Source: Virgisporangium ochraceum (GTDB lineage: Bacteria > Actinomycetota > Actinomycetes > Mycobacteriales > Micromonosporaceae). Taken from it: a DNA stretch of 64,000 bases. The position numbers were made by a program, and so were the translations under genes. The stretch covers positions 1 to 64,000 of the forward strand of contig NZ_BOPH01000093.1 of assembly GCF_016863655.1 (NCBI RefSeq), written 5' to 3'. The notes under the pieces were generated by a model that saw only the letters and a program-made list of their open reading frames with translations, was not told the DNA's origin and searched no databases. This document shows positions 8,071-16,169 of this stretch, one piece after another (position 1 is the stretch's first letter; the number at the start of each line of letters is the position of its first letter).

Positions 8071-9232
8071 GACCCGCACACGGGTGCTGGATGCATTGCG
8101 GCGGCAGCACGTCGAACTACCGTCGTGGGCGTTCGGAAACTCCGGCACCCGGTTCAAGGTGTTCCCGCAGGAGGGCGTGCCGCGCACCCCGCAGGAGAAG
8201 ATCGCCGACGCCGCGACGGTGCACCGCTTCACGGGCGTCGCACCGAGCGTCGCGCTGCACATTCCGTGGGACAAGGTCGACGACTACACGGCGTTGTCGG
8301 CGTACGCCGCGTCGGAGGGCGTCGCGCTGGGCGCGATCAACTCGAACGTGTTCCAGGACAACGACTACAAGCTCGGCAGCGTCACCAACCCCGACGCGGG
8401 CGTGCGCCGCAAGGCCACCGACCACCTGCTCGAGTGTGTGTCCATCATGGACGCGACCGGCTCCCGCGACCTGAAGCTGTGGTTCTCCGACGGCACGAAC
8501 TACCCGGGCCAGGACTCGATCCGCGGCCGGCAGGACCGGCTGGCCGCGGCGCTGAGCGAGGTCTACGACCGGCTCGGAGACGAGCAGCGGATGCTGCTGG
8601 AGTACAAGCTGTTCGAGCCGGCCTTCTACACCACCGACGTGCCCGACTGGGGCACGGCGTACGCGCACTGCGTCAGGCTGGGTGAGAAGGCCCAGGTGGT
8701 GATCGACACCGGTCACCACGCACCCGGCACCAACATCGAGTTCATCGTGGCGTTCCTGCTGCGCGAAGGGAAGCTCGGCGCGTTCGACTTCAACTCGCGC
8801 TTCTACGCCGACGACGACCTCATGGTCGGCGCCGCCGACCCGTTCCAGCTGTTCCGCATCATGTTCGAGATCGTCCAGGTGGGCGCGCTCGATCCGGACT
8901 ACGGGATCGCGTTCATGCTCGACCAGTGCCACAACATCGAGGCGAAGATCCCGGCGGTGATCCGCTCGGTGATGAACGTCCAGGAGGCCACGGCCAAGGC
9001 CCTGCTCGTCGATGTCGAAGCGCTTACCTCCGCGCAGGAGTCGGGCGACGTCCTCGACGCGAACGCCGTGCTGATGGACGCCTACGACACCGATGTCCGC
9101 CCGCTGCTCCGCGACCTCCGCGAGGACATGGGCCTCGACCCGGAGCCGCTGAAGGCCTACGCGCGGTCGGGCTACGCCGAGAAGATCAGGGCCGACCGCG
9201 TCGGCGGTGAGCAGGCCGGCTGGGGTGCCTAG
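8060..9232 (+). CDS. rhaI: L-rhamnose isomerase (RhaI type)
   Basis: The 390-residue metal-dependent isomerase converts L-rhamnose to L-rhamnulose. The xylose-isomerase-like TIM barrel shows metal-binding segments DTGHHAPGTNIEF near residue 216 and FNSRFYADDD near residue 248. This is the RhaI (Pseudomonas/Bacillus-like) class rather than E. coli RhaA. The ATG at 8060 sits inside rhaM and is preceded by GGAGG. The stop shares a CTAG tetranucleotide with the convergent MarR-GNAT gene. Kinase and aldolase genes are not present in the window and may lie beyond position 1. Confidence 0.94.
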   Translation: MTPETRTRVLDALRRQHVELPSWAFGNSGTRFKVFPQEGVPRTPQEKIADAATVHRFTGVAPSVALHIPWDKVDDYTALSAYAASEGVALGAINSNVFQDNDYKLGSVTNPDAGVRRKATDHLLECVSIMDATGSRDLKLWFSDGTNYPGQDSIRGRQDRLAAALSEVYDRLGDEQRMLLEYKLFEPAFYTTDVPDWGTAYAHCVRLGEKAQVVIDTGHHAPGTNIEFIVAFLLREGKLGAFDFNSRFYADDDLMVGAADPFQLFRIMFEIVQVGALDPDYGIAFMLDQCHNIEAKIPAVIRSVMNVQEATAKALLVDVEALTSAQESGDVLDANAVLMDAYDTDVRPLLRDLREDMGLDPEPLKAYARSGYAEKIRADRVGGEQAGWGA

Positions 9233-10104
9233 AGATCCCTGACGAAGAAGTGGTGGCCGTACACCTCGTCGTTGAAGCGCTCGACCTCGCGGTAGCCGGC
9301 CGTACGGTACATCGCGATCGCCTCCGGTAGGGCGCGGTTGGTCTCCAGCCGGACCGTCGTGTGGCCGTGCTCCCGCGCTGTTCCCTCGAGCTCGCGCAAC
9401 AGGCGACGGCCGAGACCGAGCCCGCGGACCGCCGGCGAGACCCACATGCGCTTGATGTACGCCGGCTCGCCGGCGTGGAACAGCAGCGCGCCGCACCCGA
9501 CCGGCTCGTCGTCGAGCGTGGCCACCAGGAGCAGCCCGTGCGGCGGCCGCAGGTCGGCCTCGCCGGTGGAGACGCTCCGGGCCGGGTCGAAGCCCTCCTC
9601 GAACCGCTCGGCCAGCTCGGCGTAGTAGGAGCCCAGGCAGAACCGGGCGTGCGGGTGGCCCGGGTCGGTCACGCCGACCCGCACCGTCGACGCGACCAGC
9701 AGCCGCTCGACCTCGCCCATCGCGGCGACGAGCCGGTCGCGCTCGGCCGGCGCCAGCCCGCCGAGGAGGTCCTCGGCCAGCTTGTCGGAGCGCCGGTCGA
9801 GCTCCGCGCGCTCGGCCCGGCCGCGTTCGGTGAGCCGGGCCGTGCGGACGCGCGCGTCGCCGGCACTGGCCTCGACCAGCACGAGCCCGTCGTCGGTCAG
9901 GGCGCGGAGCAGCCGGCTGAGGTACCCGGAGTCGAGCCCGAGGCGGGCGCGCAGGGTGCGGACGTCGACGCCCTCCGGGCCGATCTCCCACAGCACCCGC
10001 GCCTGGCCGAGGGGCCGGTCGAGGGCGAGGAACCGGTCGTCGAGGGCTCCGACGCGCTGGGTGACCGTGCGGTTGAACCGCCGCACGCGGGCAACAGCGT
10101 CCAT
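9229..10104 (-). CDS. Fused MarR regulator and GNAT acetyltransferase
   Basis: The 291-residue protein has a MarR winged helix-turn-helix in residues 1-150 (LDSGYLSRLLRALTDDGLV as recognition region). A GNAT acetyltransferase fold follows in residues 150-291, with the acetyl-CoA loop VRGLGLGRRLL near 242-252 and the C-terminal AIAMYRTAGYREVERF motif. This fusion is a known architecture. Regulator targets and acetyl acceptor are unknown. It starts 9 bp after the MerR stop. That gap contains a perfect CTCTGAC/GTCAGAG inverted repeat, a plausible self-operator. The stop codon is shared with rhaI on the opposite strand. Confidence 0.9.
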   Translation of the reverse strand: MDAVARVRRFNRTVTQRVGALDDRFLALDRPLGQARVLWEIGPEGVDVRTLRARLGLDSGYLSRLLRALTDDGLVLVEASAGDARVRTARLTERGRAERAELDRRSDKLAEDLLGGLAPAERDRLVAAMGEVERLLVASTVRVGVTDPGHPHARFCLGSYYAELAERFEEGFDPARSVSTGEADLRPPHGLLLVATLDDEPVGCGALLFHAGEPAYIKRMWVSPAVRGLGLGRRLLRELEGTAREHGHTTVRLETNRALPEAIAMYRTAGYREVERFNDEVYGHHFFVRDL

Positions 10105-10105
10105 T

Positions 10106-10123
10106 CTCTGACCTTAGTCAGAG
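10106..10123. promoter_or_regulatory. Probable MarR operator before the MarR-GNAT gene
   Basis: CTCTGAC-ctta-GTCAGAG is a perfect 7-bp inverted repeat with a 4-bp spacer between the MerR stop and the MarR-GNAT start. It covers the likely AAGG ribosome site of the latter. Its size and position fit autoregulation by a MarR protein. Confidence 0.6.
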
Positions 10124-10758
10124 GAATCCTTCCTGTCATGGAAGATTTCCGCGGACAGGCTCTCCTGGGCGAGCCGGCGCAGCCCGGCGATGAGCGCGTC
10201 GCCGAGGATCGTGCCGACCACGGCCCGGTACAGGACCATCTCCGGCTCCGCGGCCCGCACCAGGCCCAGGTCGACGGCGGCGACGTCCTCCGCGGCCTTC
10301 GCGTACCGGTCGATCACGTCGACCATCTCGGTGTTGCCGAGCCGGCGCAGCGCCGCGATCACCTCGGCGACCCGGCGCCGGGCCGGCGCGCCCTCGGACA
10401 CCTGCCAGCCGTGGCGGCCGAGAAGCGCCTCGACCTCGGCCTCGGCCGCCGAGACCTCCGGGGCGGCGGCCGGCTCCGGCGCGTTCGGAGGCGCCGACTG
10501 CAGGGCGCGCCCGAGCGCGTGGTGCAGGTCGGGGTCGGGCTGGTCGAGGTCGTTCACCAGGTCGCGGATCGTGGCGACGGGCAGCCGGCCGACGTCGATC
10601 AGCACCCGGATCAGGCGCAGCCGTTGGAGGTGCCGCTCGTCGTAGCGGGCCTGGTTGGCGCGGACCGCCTCGCCGGCGGGGAGCAGCCCCTCCCGCAGGT
10701 AGTACTTGATCGTCGGCACCGCCACGCCGCTCCGGTCACTCAGCTCCGCAATGCGCAT
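10114..10758 (-). CDS. MerR-family transcriptional regulator
   Basis: The 214-residue protein opens with the MerR helix-turn-helix MRIAELSDRSGVAVPTIKYYLREGLLP, followed by a wing (Y.ERHLQRLRLIRVL). The C-terminal half (residues 100-214) is helical, without obvious cysteines or a known effector domain. It is divergent from a two-gene membrane operon across 86 bp packed with GATAG/CTATC palindromes, the probable binding site. It is co-oriented with the MarR-GNAT gene 9 bp downstream. Ligand unknown. Confidence 0.88.
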   Translation of the reverse strand: MRIAELSDRSGVAVPTIKYYLREGLLPAGEAVRANQARYDERHLQRLRLIRVLIDVGRLPVATIRDLVNDLDQPDPDLHHALGRALQSAPPNAPEPAAAPEVSAAEAEVEALLGRHGWQVSEGAPARRRVAEVIAALRRLGNTEMVDVIDRYAKAAEDVAAVDLGLVRAAEPEMVLYRAVVGTILGDALIAGLRRLAQESLSAEIFHDRKDSSD

Positions 10759-10791
10759 CGGCCACCCCTTGCGTCCCTCGGTCCGAACATG

Positions 10792-10829
10792 GATAGTCTA
10801 ACTATCGATAGCGGATAGCACCGCTATCC
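10792..10829. promoter_or_regulatory. Interlocked GATAG/CTATC palindromes, likely MerR operator
   Basis: Three palindromes overlap in 38 bp. GATAGT-cta-ACTATC occupies 10792-10806, CTATCGATAG 10802-10811, and GGATAGC-acc-GCTATCC 10813-10829. They lie just upstream of the plus-strand membrane gene and upstream of the divergent MerR gene, as expected for a MerR-type switch that remodels promoter spacing. Regulator identity is inferred from position. Confidence 0.68.
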
Positions 10830-10844
10830 ATAAGGGGGATGGGA

Positions 10845-11789
10845 ATGAAAGCGCCGGAACTGCACCGCCCGCTCGCCGTCACCGCCGTCGCCATGGCGGG
10901 GCTCGCCGCCGTCGCGGCCGCCGGGATGGTCCTCGACGACCGGCACCTGCTCGGGCTGCCGATCTGGACCAAGCCGTTCAAGTTCGCGACCTCGCTGGTG
11001 ATCTACACCGGCACGCTCGCGTACCTGGTCGGCCAGCTGAAAGGACGGCCGGCCCGGCACGCCGGCTGGCTCGGCAACGTCATCGTGGCCGCGTCGTTCA
11101 TCGAGATGGCGGTGATCGTCGGCCAGGTCGTGCGGGGCCGGCGCAGCCACTTCAACGTCGAGACGCCGCTCGACAGCGCGCTGTGGGGCGTCATGGCGGT
11201 CACGATCCTGATGCTGTGGATCGCCACCGCGCTGATCGGTGTCGTGCTGCTGAGGCACCACCGGGGCGACCGACCGACCGTGCTGGCCGTGCGGTACGGG
11301 CTGCTCGTCGCGCTCGCCGGCATGGCGGTCGGCTTCCTGATGACCCAGCCCACCGCCGAGCAGCGGGCCGGGTTCGCGACGGCGCCGCCGACCCTGGTCG
11401 GCTCGCACAGCGTCGGTGTGGCCGAGGGAGGCCCGGGCCTGCCGCTGGTTAGCTGGAGCACCGAGGGCGGCGACCTGCGCATCGCCCACTTCATCGGGCT
11501 GCACGCGCTGCAGGCCCTGCCGCTGCTGGCGTTCGGGTTGGCCCGCGCCGCCCGGCGGTGGCCGGCACTGCGCCCGGAGAACGTGCGGAGCCGGCTCGTC
11601 GGGGTCGGTGCGGCCGGCATCACCGGCGTCACGGCGATCACCACGTGGCAGGCGCTGCGCGGCCAGTCGATCGTGCAGCCCGACCGGCTCACCTGGGCCT
11701 CGGCCGGCCTGCTGGCTGCCGGTCTCGCCATGGGCGCGGCGGTCGCGCTCCGCCGGACCACCGCGCGAGCCCTGGCGGCCGCGCGATGA
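10845..11789 (+). CDS. Multi-pass membrane protein of unknown function
   Basis: About 314 residues with seven or eight hydrophobic segments. Conspicuous sequences are LPIWTKPFKFATSLVIYTGTLAYLV near residue 35 and IAHFIGLHALQALPLLAFGLARAARR near residue 210. No catalytic motif is recognised. The ATG at 10845 is preferred over the one at 10839 because AAGGGGG (10832-10838) then has a 6-bp spacing. The next gene starts inside its stop codon (ATGA), so the pair is an operon. It is divergent from the MerR regulator, which probably controls it. The HxxxLHALQ pattern might bind haem or metal, but this is only a suggestion. Confidence 0.8.
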   Translation: MKAPELHRPLAVTAVAMAGLAAVAAAGMVLDDRHLLGLPIWTKPFKFATSLVIYTGTLAYLVGQLKGRPARHAGWLGNVIVAASFIEMAVIVGQVVRGRRSHFNVETPLDSALWGVMAVTILMLWIATALIGVVLLRHHRGDRPTVLAVRYGLLVALAGMAVGFLMTQPTAEQRAGFATAPPTLVGSHSVGVAEGGPGLPLVSWSTEGGDLRIAHFIGLHALQALPLLAFGLARAARRWPALRPENVRSRLVGVGAAGITGVTAITTWQALRGQSIVQPDRLTWASAGLLAAGLAMGAAVALRRTTARALAAAR

Positions 11790-12229
11790 CCGAGCTGGCC
11801 TTCACCCTCGCCTTCCCGCTGGCCGCGCCGTTCTGGGCGCTGATGATCGTGGCGCCCGGCTGGCGGTGGACGCGGAGGATCTGCGGCTCGCCGCTGATCG
11901 TGCTGGCGCCGCTCGTGGCGTACGCGTTCGCGGTGGCGCCGATCCTGCCCGAGTTCGCCGCCGAGATGGTCAACCCGGACCTCGACGGCGTCCGCGACCT
12001 CGTCGGCACCGCCGACGGCACCGCGCTTGTGTGGGCCCATCTCATCGCGTTCGACCTGTTCGTGGGCCGGTGGATGTACCTCGACAGCCGCGAGCGCCGG
12101 ATCCCCCCGCTGCTGATGGCTCCGGTGCTCGTGCTGACGATCCTGCTCTCGCCGTTCGGCCTCGTCGCCTACCTGGCCCTGCGCACGAGGTGGCGGGGCC
12201 GCGCGGGAACGGACGCTACGGCGCCGTAG
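11786..12229 (+). CDS. ABA4-like (DUF4281) integral membrane protein
   Basis: The 147-residue protein has four transmembrane helices. It has the ABA4-like signature PFWALMIVAPGWRWTRR near residue 14 and VWAHLIAFDLFVGRWMYLDSRERR near residue 82. Plant ABA4 affects neoxanthin formation; bacterial members have no established reaction. It is translationally coupled to the upstream membrane gene (ATGA). Co-expression under the MerR-type operator is inferred. Confidence 0.85.
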   Translation: MTELAFTLAFPLAAPFWALMIVAPGWRWTRRICGSPLIVLAPLVAYAFAVAPILPEFAAEMVNPDLDGVRDLVGTADGTALVWAHLIAFDLFVGRWMYLDSRERRIPPLLMAPVLVLTILLSPFGLVAYLALRTRWRGRAGTDATAP

Positions 12230-12236
12230 GCAGCCT

Positions 12237-13008
12237 TCACGTCTCGTGGCGGAAGTCCGGTTCCAGGTAGATGAGGCAGTCGTAGGGCACGGCCGCCCGC
12301 ACGCGGGCCTCGGCGTCGTTGATCGTGGCGACGACGTCGCGCGCGGTGCCGGTCCCGTCGATCTCGATCTTCGCCGTGACCAGGAGCTCGTCGGGGCTCA
12401 GGTGCGAGGTGCGCAGGTGGATGACGCTCACCACGCCCGATCCGGCGACCAGGGCGGTCTCGATGCGGTCGGCCATCACCGGGTCGGCCGCCTCGCCGAT
12501 GAGCAGGCTCGTGGTCTGCGTGGCGAGCACCACCGCGATGAGGATCAGCAGCACGCCGATGGCCGGCGTGCCGACCGCGTCCCAGGTGCCGTTGCCGGTG
12601 ACCACCGCCATGGTGACGCCGAGGAGCGCGAACGCCAGCCCGAGCAGGGCACCGAGGTCCTCCAGCAGCACGACCACGAGCTCGGGTGCCTTGGTGCGCC
12701 GGATGAACTGCGGCCACGACAGGTCGCCGCGCCGCGCGGCCGACTCCTTCACCGCGGTGCGCAGCGAGAAGCCCTCCAGCCCGATCGACACGATCAGCAC
12801 GGCGAACGCCCAGACCGGGTCTTCGAGCGGGTGCGGCTCGGCGAACTTCTCCCAGCTGGTTGCTGGAGTCGGCGAACGAGTGCACCGCCTCGGCGAGCAT
12901 CGACGACGAGCCGGTGAACAGGTAGGCGACGAACTTGCTCACCGCGATGCCGACGTTGGCGCCGAGCGCCGCGAGGATCGCCCGGATGCCGCCCTGATCT
13001 TCCGCCAC
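12237..13008 (-). pseudogene. Cation diffusion facilitator, internally deleted and frameshifted
   Basis: The first 52 codons from the GTG at 13008 read as a CDF N-terminus, with VGIAVSKFVAYLFTGSSSMLAEAVHSFADSSNQL. The frame then leads into unrelated sequence. The homologous remainder continues in another frame from about 12857: EKFAEPHPLED, then ATG at 12800 and LSLRTAVKES-like and LLEDLGALLGLAFALLG segments to the stop at 12237. The whole region encodes about 257 codons, whereas the family has about 300-315. Roughly 45-50 residues covering transmembrane helices 2-3 are missing at the frame change. The remnant cannot make a normal transporter. It follows the WYL regulator by 5 bp. A sequencing or assembly error is possible, but a simple indel would not explain the lost length. 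Confidence 0.78.
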
Positions 13009-13013
13009 GGCGA

Positions 13014-13991
13014 TCAGCTACCCCGATGCCGGCGGGCTATCCGGGCGGCGATCTCCGCGATCCGGTCGCGCAGCTCGGGCGGGTCCCGCACCTGGAAGTC
13101 GAACGGGATGCGCAGGACGAAGTCGGCCAGCGGCGCCAGGTCCCAGGCCGCCATCCGCACCAGCGTCGTGCTGTCGTCGACGGCCGTCACCACCGCCATC
13201 GTGGCCGGAATCACGCGCCGGACCCGGTCGTAGGGCGCGTACACCAGCACCGACCCGGTGACGGAGTACGGCGCCACGGCGGTGCCCTCCGACACCAGCT
13301 CCACCGGGTCCGGCGGGTCGACCAGCGTGTACCGCTGCCCGGTGAGCGCCGGGTCGACGACCCGGTCGACCCGGAACGTGCGCCAGGCGTCGCGGTCGCG
13401 GTCGCGGGCCACCAGGTACCAGCGGCGGCCGGTGTGCACGACCCGCAGCGGCTCCACCCAGCGCTGGGACACCGCGCCGTGGTTGTCGGTGTAGCCGAAC
13501 CGCAGCCCCTCGGTGTGGCGGCAGCCGCGGGCCAGGGTCACCAGCACGTCGATGTCGATCCGGGGCACGTCGGGGCCGGGTAGCTGCACCGTGCCGGTCT
13601 GCACCGCGTCGACGCGCTCGCGCAACCGGGCGGGCAGCACGCCGTCCAACTTCGAGAGCGCGGCGACCGCCGCGGTCTCCACGCCCTCGACCGCGGTCGC
13701 CGTCGCGACCCGCAGCCCGACGGCGATCGCGACCGCCTCGTCGTCGTCGAGCAGCAGCGGCGGCAGCCGGCCACCTCGACCCAGGCGGTAGCCGCCGGCG
13801 ACGCCGGGGTCGGCGTCGACCGGATAGCCGAGGTCGCGCAGGCGGGCGACGTCGCGCCGCAGCGTGCGGGAGGTGACGCCGAGCCGGTCGGCCAGCTCGT
13901 CGCCCGACCACCGCGCCCGCGACTGCAGCAGCGTGAGCAGCCGGAGCAGCCGCGCGGCACCTTCCACGATCGTCAGACTATGCGGACTCAT
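13014..13991 (-). CDS. WYL-domain helix-turn-helix regulator
   Basis: The 325-residue protein has an N-terminal HTH_11 domain (LLTLLQSRARWSGDELADRLGVTSRTLRRDV, residues 17-47) and a WYL domain. The WYL part contains VEPLRVVHTGRRWYLVARD near residue 178, plus a C-terminal extension. These regulators act in the cytoplasm as one-component or DNA-damage and phage-related switches. The ATG at 13991 is chosen because it gives the canonical opening. The upstream frame would run across the divergent gene. An inverted repeat covers this start codon. The broken CDF gene lies 5 bp downstream. Confidence 0.88.
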   Translation of the reverse strand: MSPHSLTIVEGAARLLRLLTLLQSRARWSGDELADRLGVTSRTLRRDVARLRDLGYPVDADPGVAGGYRLGRGGRLPPLLLDDDEAVAIAVGLRVATATAVEGVETAAVAALSKLDGVLPARLRERVDAVQTGTVQLPGPDVPRIDIDVLVTLARGCRHTEGLRFGYTDNHGAVSQRWVEPLRVVHTGRRWYLVARDRDRDAWRTFRVDRVVDPALTGQRYTLVDPPDPVELVSEGTAVAPYSVTGSVLVYAPYDRVRRVIPATMAVVTAVDDSTTLVRMAAWDLAPLADFVLRIPFDFQVRDPPELRDRIAEIAARIARRHRGS

Positions 13992-14000
13992 ACTGTCCGC
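13982..14000. promoter_or_regulatory. Inverted repeat over the WYL gene start
   Basis: GCGGAC-tcatact-GTCCGC lies in the 30-bp gap between the divergent WYL and DinB-ankyrin genes and overlaps the WYL start codon. It would serve both promoters and is a likely autoregulatory operator. Confidence 0.55.
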
Positions 14001-14021
14001 GATAGCCGTTACGGTCGGTTC

Positions 14022-14894
14022 ATGAGCGACCTGGAGATCATCAAGCAGGACCTGCTGCGCACCGCCGACTTCGCGTTCCAGCGGCTGCGGGCCCGGCTGA
14101 GCGGGCTCACCGACGAGGAGTACCTGTGGGAGCCGGCGCCGGGCTGCTGGTCGATCCGCGAGACCGGCGGCAGGTGGGTGGCCGACGGGTCGCCGATCCC
14201 GGTGAAGCCGGCGCCACTCACCACGATCGCGTGGCGGCTCGACCACCTGATCTTCGTGCTGGAAGGCGAACGCAACGCCACCTGGCTGGGCGCCACGCCG
14301 GTGGGCACGCTCGGTCGCGACGGCGCGGCGCCGTCCGCGGAGCAGGCGCTACGGGACCTGGACAGCGCGTACGACCTGTTCACGCGCAACGTTCAGGCGG
14401 CCGACGCGGCGGGACTGACCGCGCCGATGGGCGAGATCGCCGCACCGTACGGGTCCGACACCCGGGCGGCGTTCGTGCTGCACGAGCTCGACGAGCTGAT
14501 CCACCACGGGTCGGAGATCGCGGCGATGCGCGACCTGTACCGGGCGCTGACCGCCGCCGCGAACCCCGTGGTCGCCGCCGTCGATGGGGAGGACTGGGCC
14601 GCCGTCGAGGCGCTGGTGCCCACACACGGTGGAACCCCGGTGGTGGCGGAGCTGGCCGTCGCCGAGCGGTGGGACGCCGTCCGGCGGCTCGCCGACCTCG
14701 GGTTCTCGGTGACCGCGTCGGGCGGCATCACCGCGCTGCACTACGCCGCGGTCCACGGCCAGCGCGAGATCGCCGAGCTGCTCGTCAAGCACGGCGCCGA
14801 CCCGGCGACGAAGGACACCGAGTTCGAGCAGGACGCCGCCGGCTGGGCCGCGTACGGCGGGCACGAGGAGCTCGCGAAGTATCTTCGCGGGTAA
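14022..14894 (+). CDS. DinB-like four-helix protein fused to ankyrin repeats
   Basis: The 290-residue protein has an N-terminal DinB/YfiT-like helical bundle (residues 1-165; IIKQDLLRTADFAFQRL, WRLDHLIFVLEG with a metal-type His, and LIHHGSEIAAMRDLY). Ankyrin-like repeats follow at about residues 200-290 (ITALHYAAVHGQREIAELLV, WAAYGGHEELAKYL). DinB-superfamily proteins often bind metal and transfer thiols, as in mycothiol transferases. Ankyrin repeats suggest a protein partner. The fusion partner and reaction are unknown. It is divergent from the WYL regulator, and its TAA is 9 bp before the serine hydrolase gene, probably one operon. Confidence 0.8.
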   Translation: MSDLEIIKQDLLRTADFAFQRLRARLSGLTDEEYLWEPAPGCWSIRETGGRWVADGSPIPVKPAPLTTIAWRLDHLIFVLEGERNATWLGATPVGTLGRDGAAPSAEQALRDLDSAYDLFTRNVQAADAAGLTAPMGEIAAPYGSDTRAAFVLHELDELIHHGSEIAAMRDLYRALTAAANPVVAAVDGEDWAAVEALVPTHGGTPVVAELAVAERWDAVRRLADLGFSVTASGGITALHYAAVHGQREIAELLVKHGADPATKDTEFEQDAAGWAAYGGHEELAKYLRG

Positions 14895-14903
14895 GCTCCG
14901 CCG

Positions 14904-16136
14904 GTGACGCTGGAACAGACGATCGATCCTGATCACGTCGGCTTCGACGCGAAGCGGCTGGACCGCATCCGGTCGCACTTCGAGAGGTACGTCGACGACG
15001 GCCGGCTCGCCGGGTGGCACATCGTGGTCACCCGGTGCGGCCAGGTCGCGTTCTCCGGGGCGCACGGCACGCGCGACCTGTCCACCGGCGCGCCGGTCGA
15101 GGCCGACACGCTGTGGCGGATCTACTCGATGACCAAGCCGGTCACGTCGGTCGCCGCGATGATGCTGTACGAGGAGGGCCACTTCCAGCTGACCGACGAG
15201 ATCAGCCGGTGGCTGCCCGAGTTCGCCGACCTGCGGGTCTACACGAAGGGCTCGCTGCAGGCGCCGTTCACCGTGCCGGCCATCGAGCCGATCCGGGTCT
15301 GGCACCTGCTGACGCACACGTCGGGGCTCACGTACGGCTTCATCCAGGAGACGGTGGTCGACGGGCTGTACCGGTCGGCCGGCTCCGACCTCAGCGGGCA
15401 GGGTGACCTCGACCTGGCCGAGTCGTGCGGGATGTGGGCCGGCCTGCCGCTGCTGTTCCAGCCCGGAACCAGGTGGGGGTACGGGGTCTCCACCGACGTC
15501 CTCGGCCGGCTCGTCGAGGTGATCAGCGGGCAGACGCTGGAGGAGTTCTTCGCCGAGCGCGTCCTCGGTCCGCTCGGCATGGACGACACCCGGTGGTGGG
15601 TCGACGAGGCCGACGCGCCGCGCGCCGCGACCCTCTACGGCGCCCACCCGCAGACGGGCCTGGCCACCCCGCTGCCGAAGCTCGGCGCGGAGGCGTTCCA
15701 GCGGCCGGCGCTGCTGTCCGGCGGCGCCGGGCTGATCTCCACCGCGGCCGACTACCACCGGTTCACGCAGATGCTGCTCCGCGAGGGCGAGCTCGACGGC
15801 GTGCGCCTCCTCGGCCCGCACACCGTGCGGTACATGACCCGCAACCACCTGCCCGGCGGCGCCGACCTGCAGACGTTCTCCTCGGGCGGCTTCGCCGAGA
15901 CCACGATGGAGGGCATCGGTTTCGGGCTGGGCTTCGCGGTGATCGACAACCCGGTGCCGGGCAAGGTGCTCAGCGGCGCCGGCCAGTACTACTGGGGCGG
16001 CCTGGCCAGCACGGCGTTCTGGGTCGACCCCGTCGAGCAGCTGACGGCGATGCTCTTCACCCAGCTCGTCCCGTCGAGCCGCTGGCCCCTGCGCGCGCAC
16101 CTACGCCAACTCGTGTACCAGGCGCTCATCGACTGA
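14904..16136 (+). CDS. Serine hydrolase of the class C beta-lactamase/esterase family
   Basis: The 410-residue product has the SxxK catalytic motif SMTK at residues 75-78, a YxV-type motif in WGYGVSTDVLGRLVEV near residue 193, and a late HxG-type region (GAGQYYWGGLAST near residue 355). The fold is shared by DD-peptidases, esterases and class C beta-lactamases. No signal peptide is visible, so an intracellular esterase or peptidase is more likely than a resistance enzyme. GTG start at 14904, 9 bp after the DinB-ankyrin stop. Confidence 0.86.
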   Translation: MTLEQTIDPDHVGFDAKRLDRIRSHFERYVDDGRLAGWHIVVTRCGQVAFSGAHGTRDLSTGAPVEADTLWRIYSMTKPVTSVAAMMLYEEGHFQLTDEISRWLPEFADLRVYTKGSLQAPFTVPAIEPIRVWHLLTHTSGLTYGFIQETVVDGLYRSAGSDLSGQGDLDLAESCGMWAGLPLLFQPGTRWGYGVSTDVLGRLVEVISGQTLEEFFAERVLGPLGMDDTRWWVDEADAPRAATLYGAHPQTGLATPLPKLGAEAFQRPALLSGGAGLISTAADYHRFTQMLLREGELDGVRLLGPHTVRYMTRNHLPGGADLQTFSSGGFAETTMEGIGFGLGFAVIDNPVPGKVLSGAGQYYWGGLASTAFWVDPVEQLTAMLFTQLVPSSRWPLRAHLRQLVYQALID

Positions 16137-16169
16137 CGGCCCGTAACACCGCTGTGGGAATCTTGCCTG

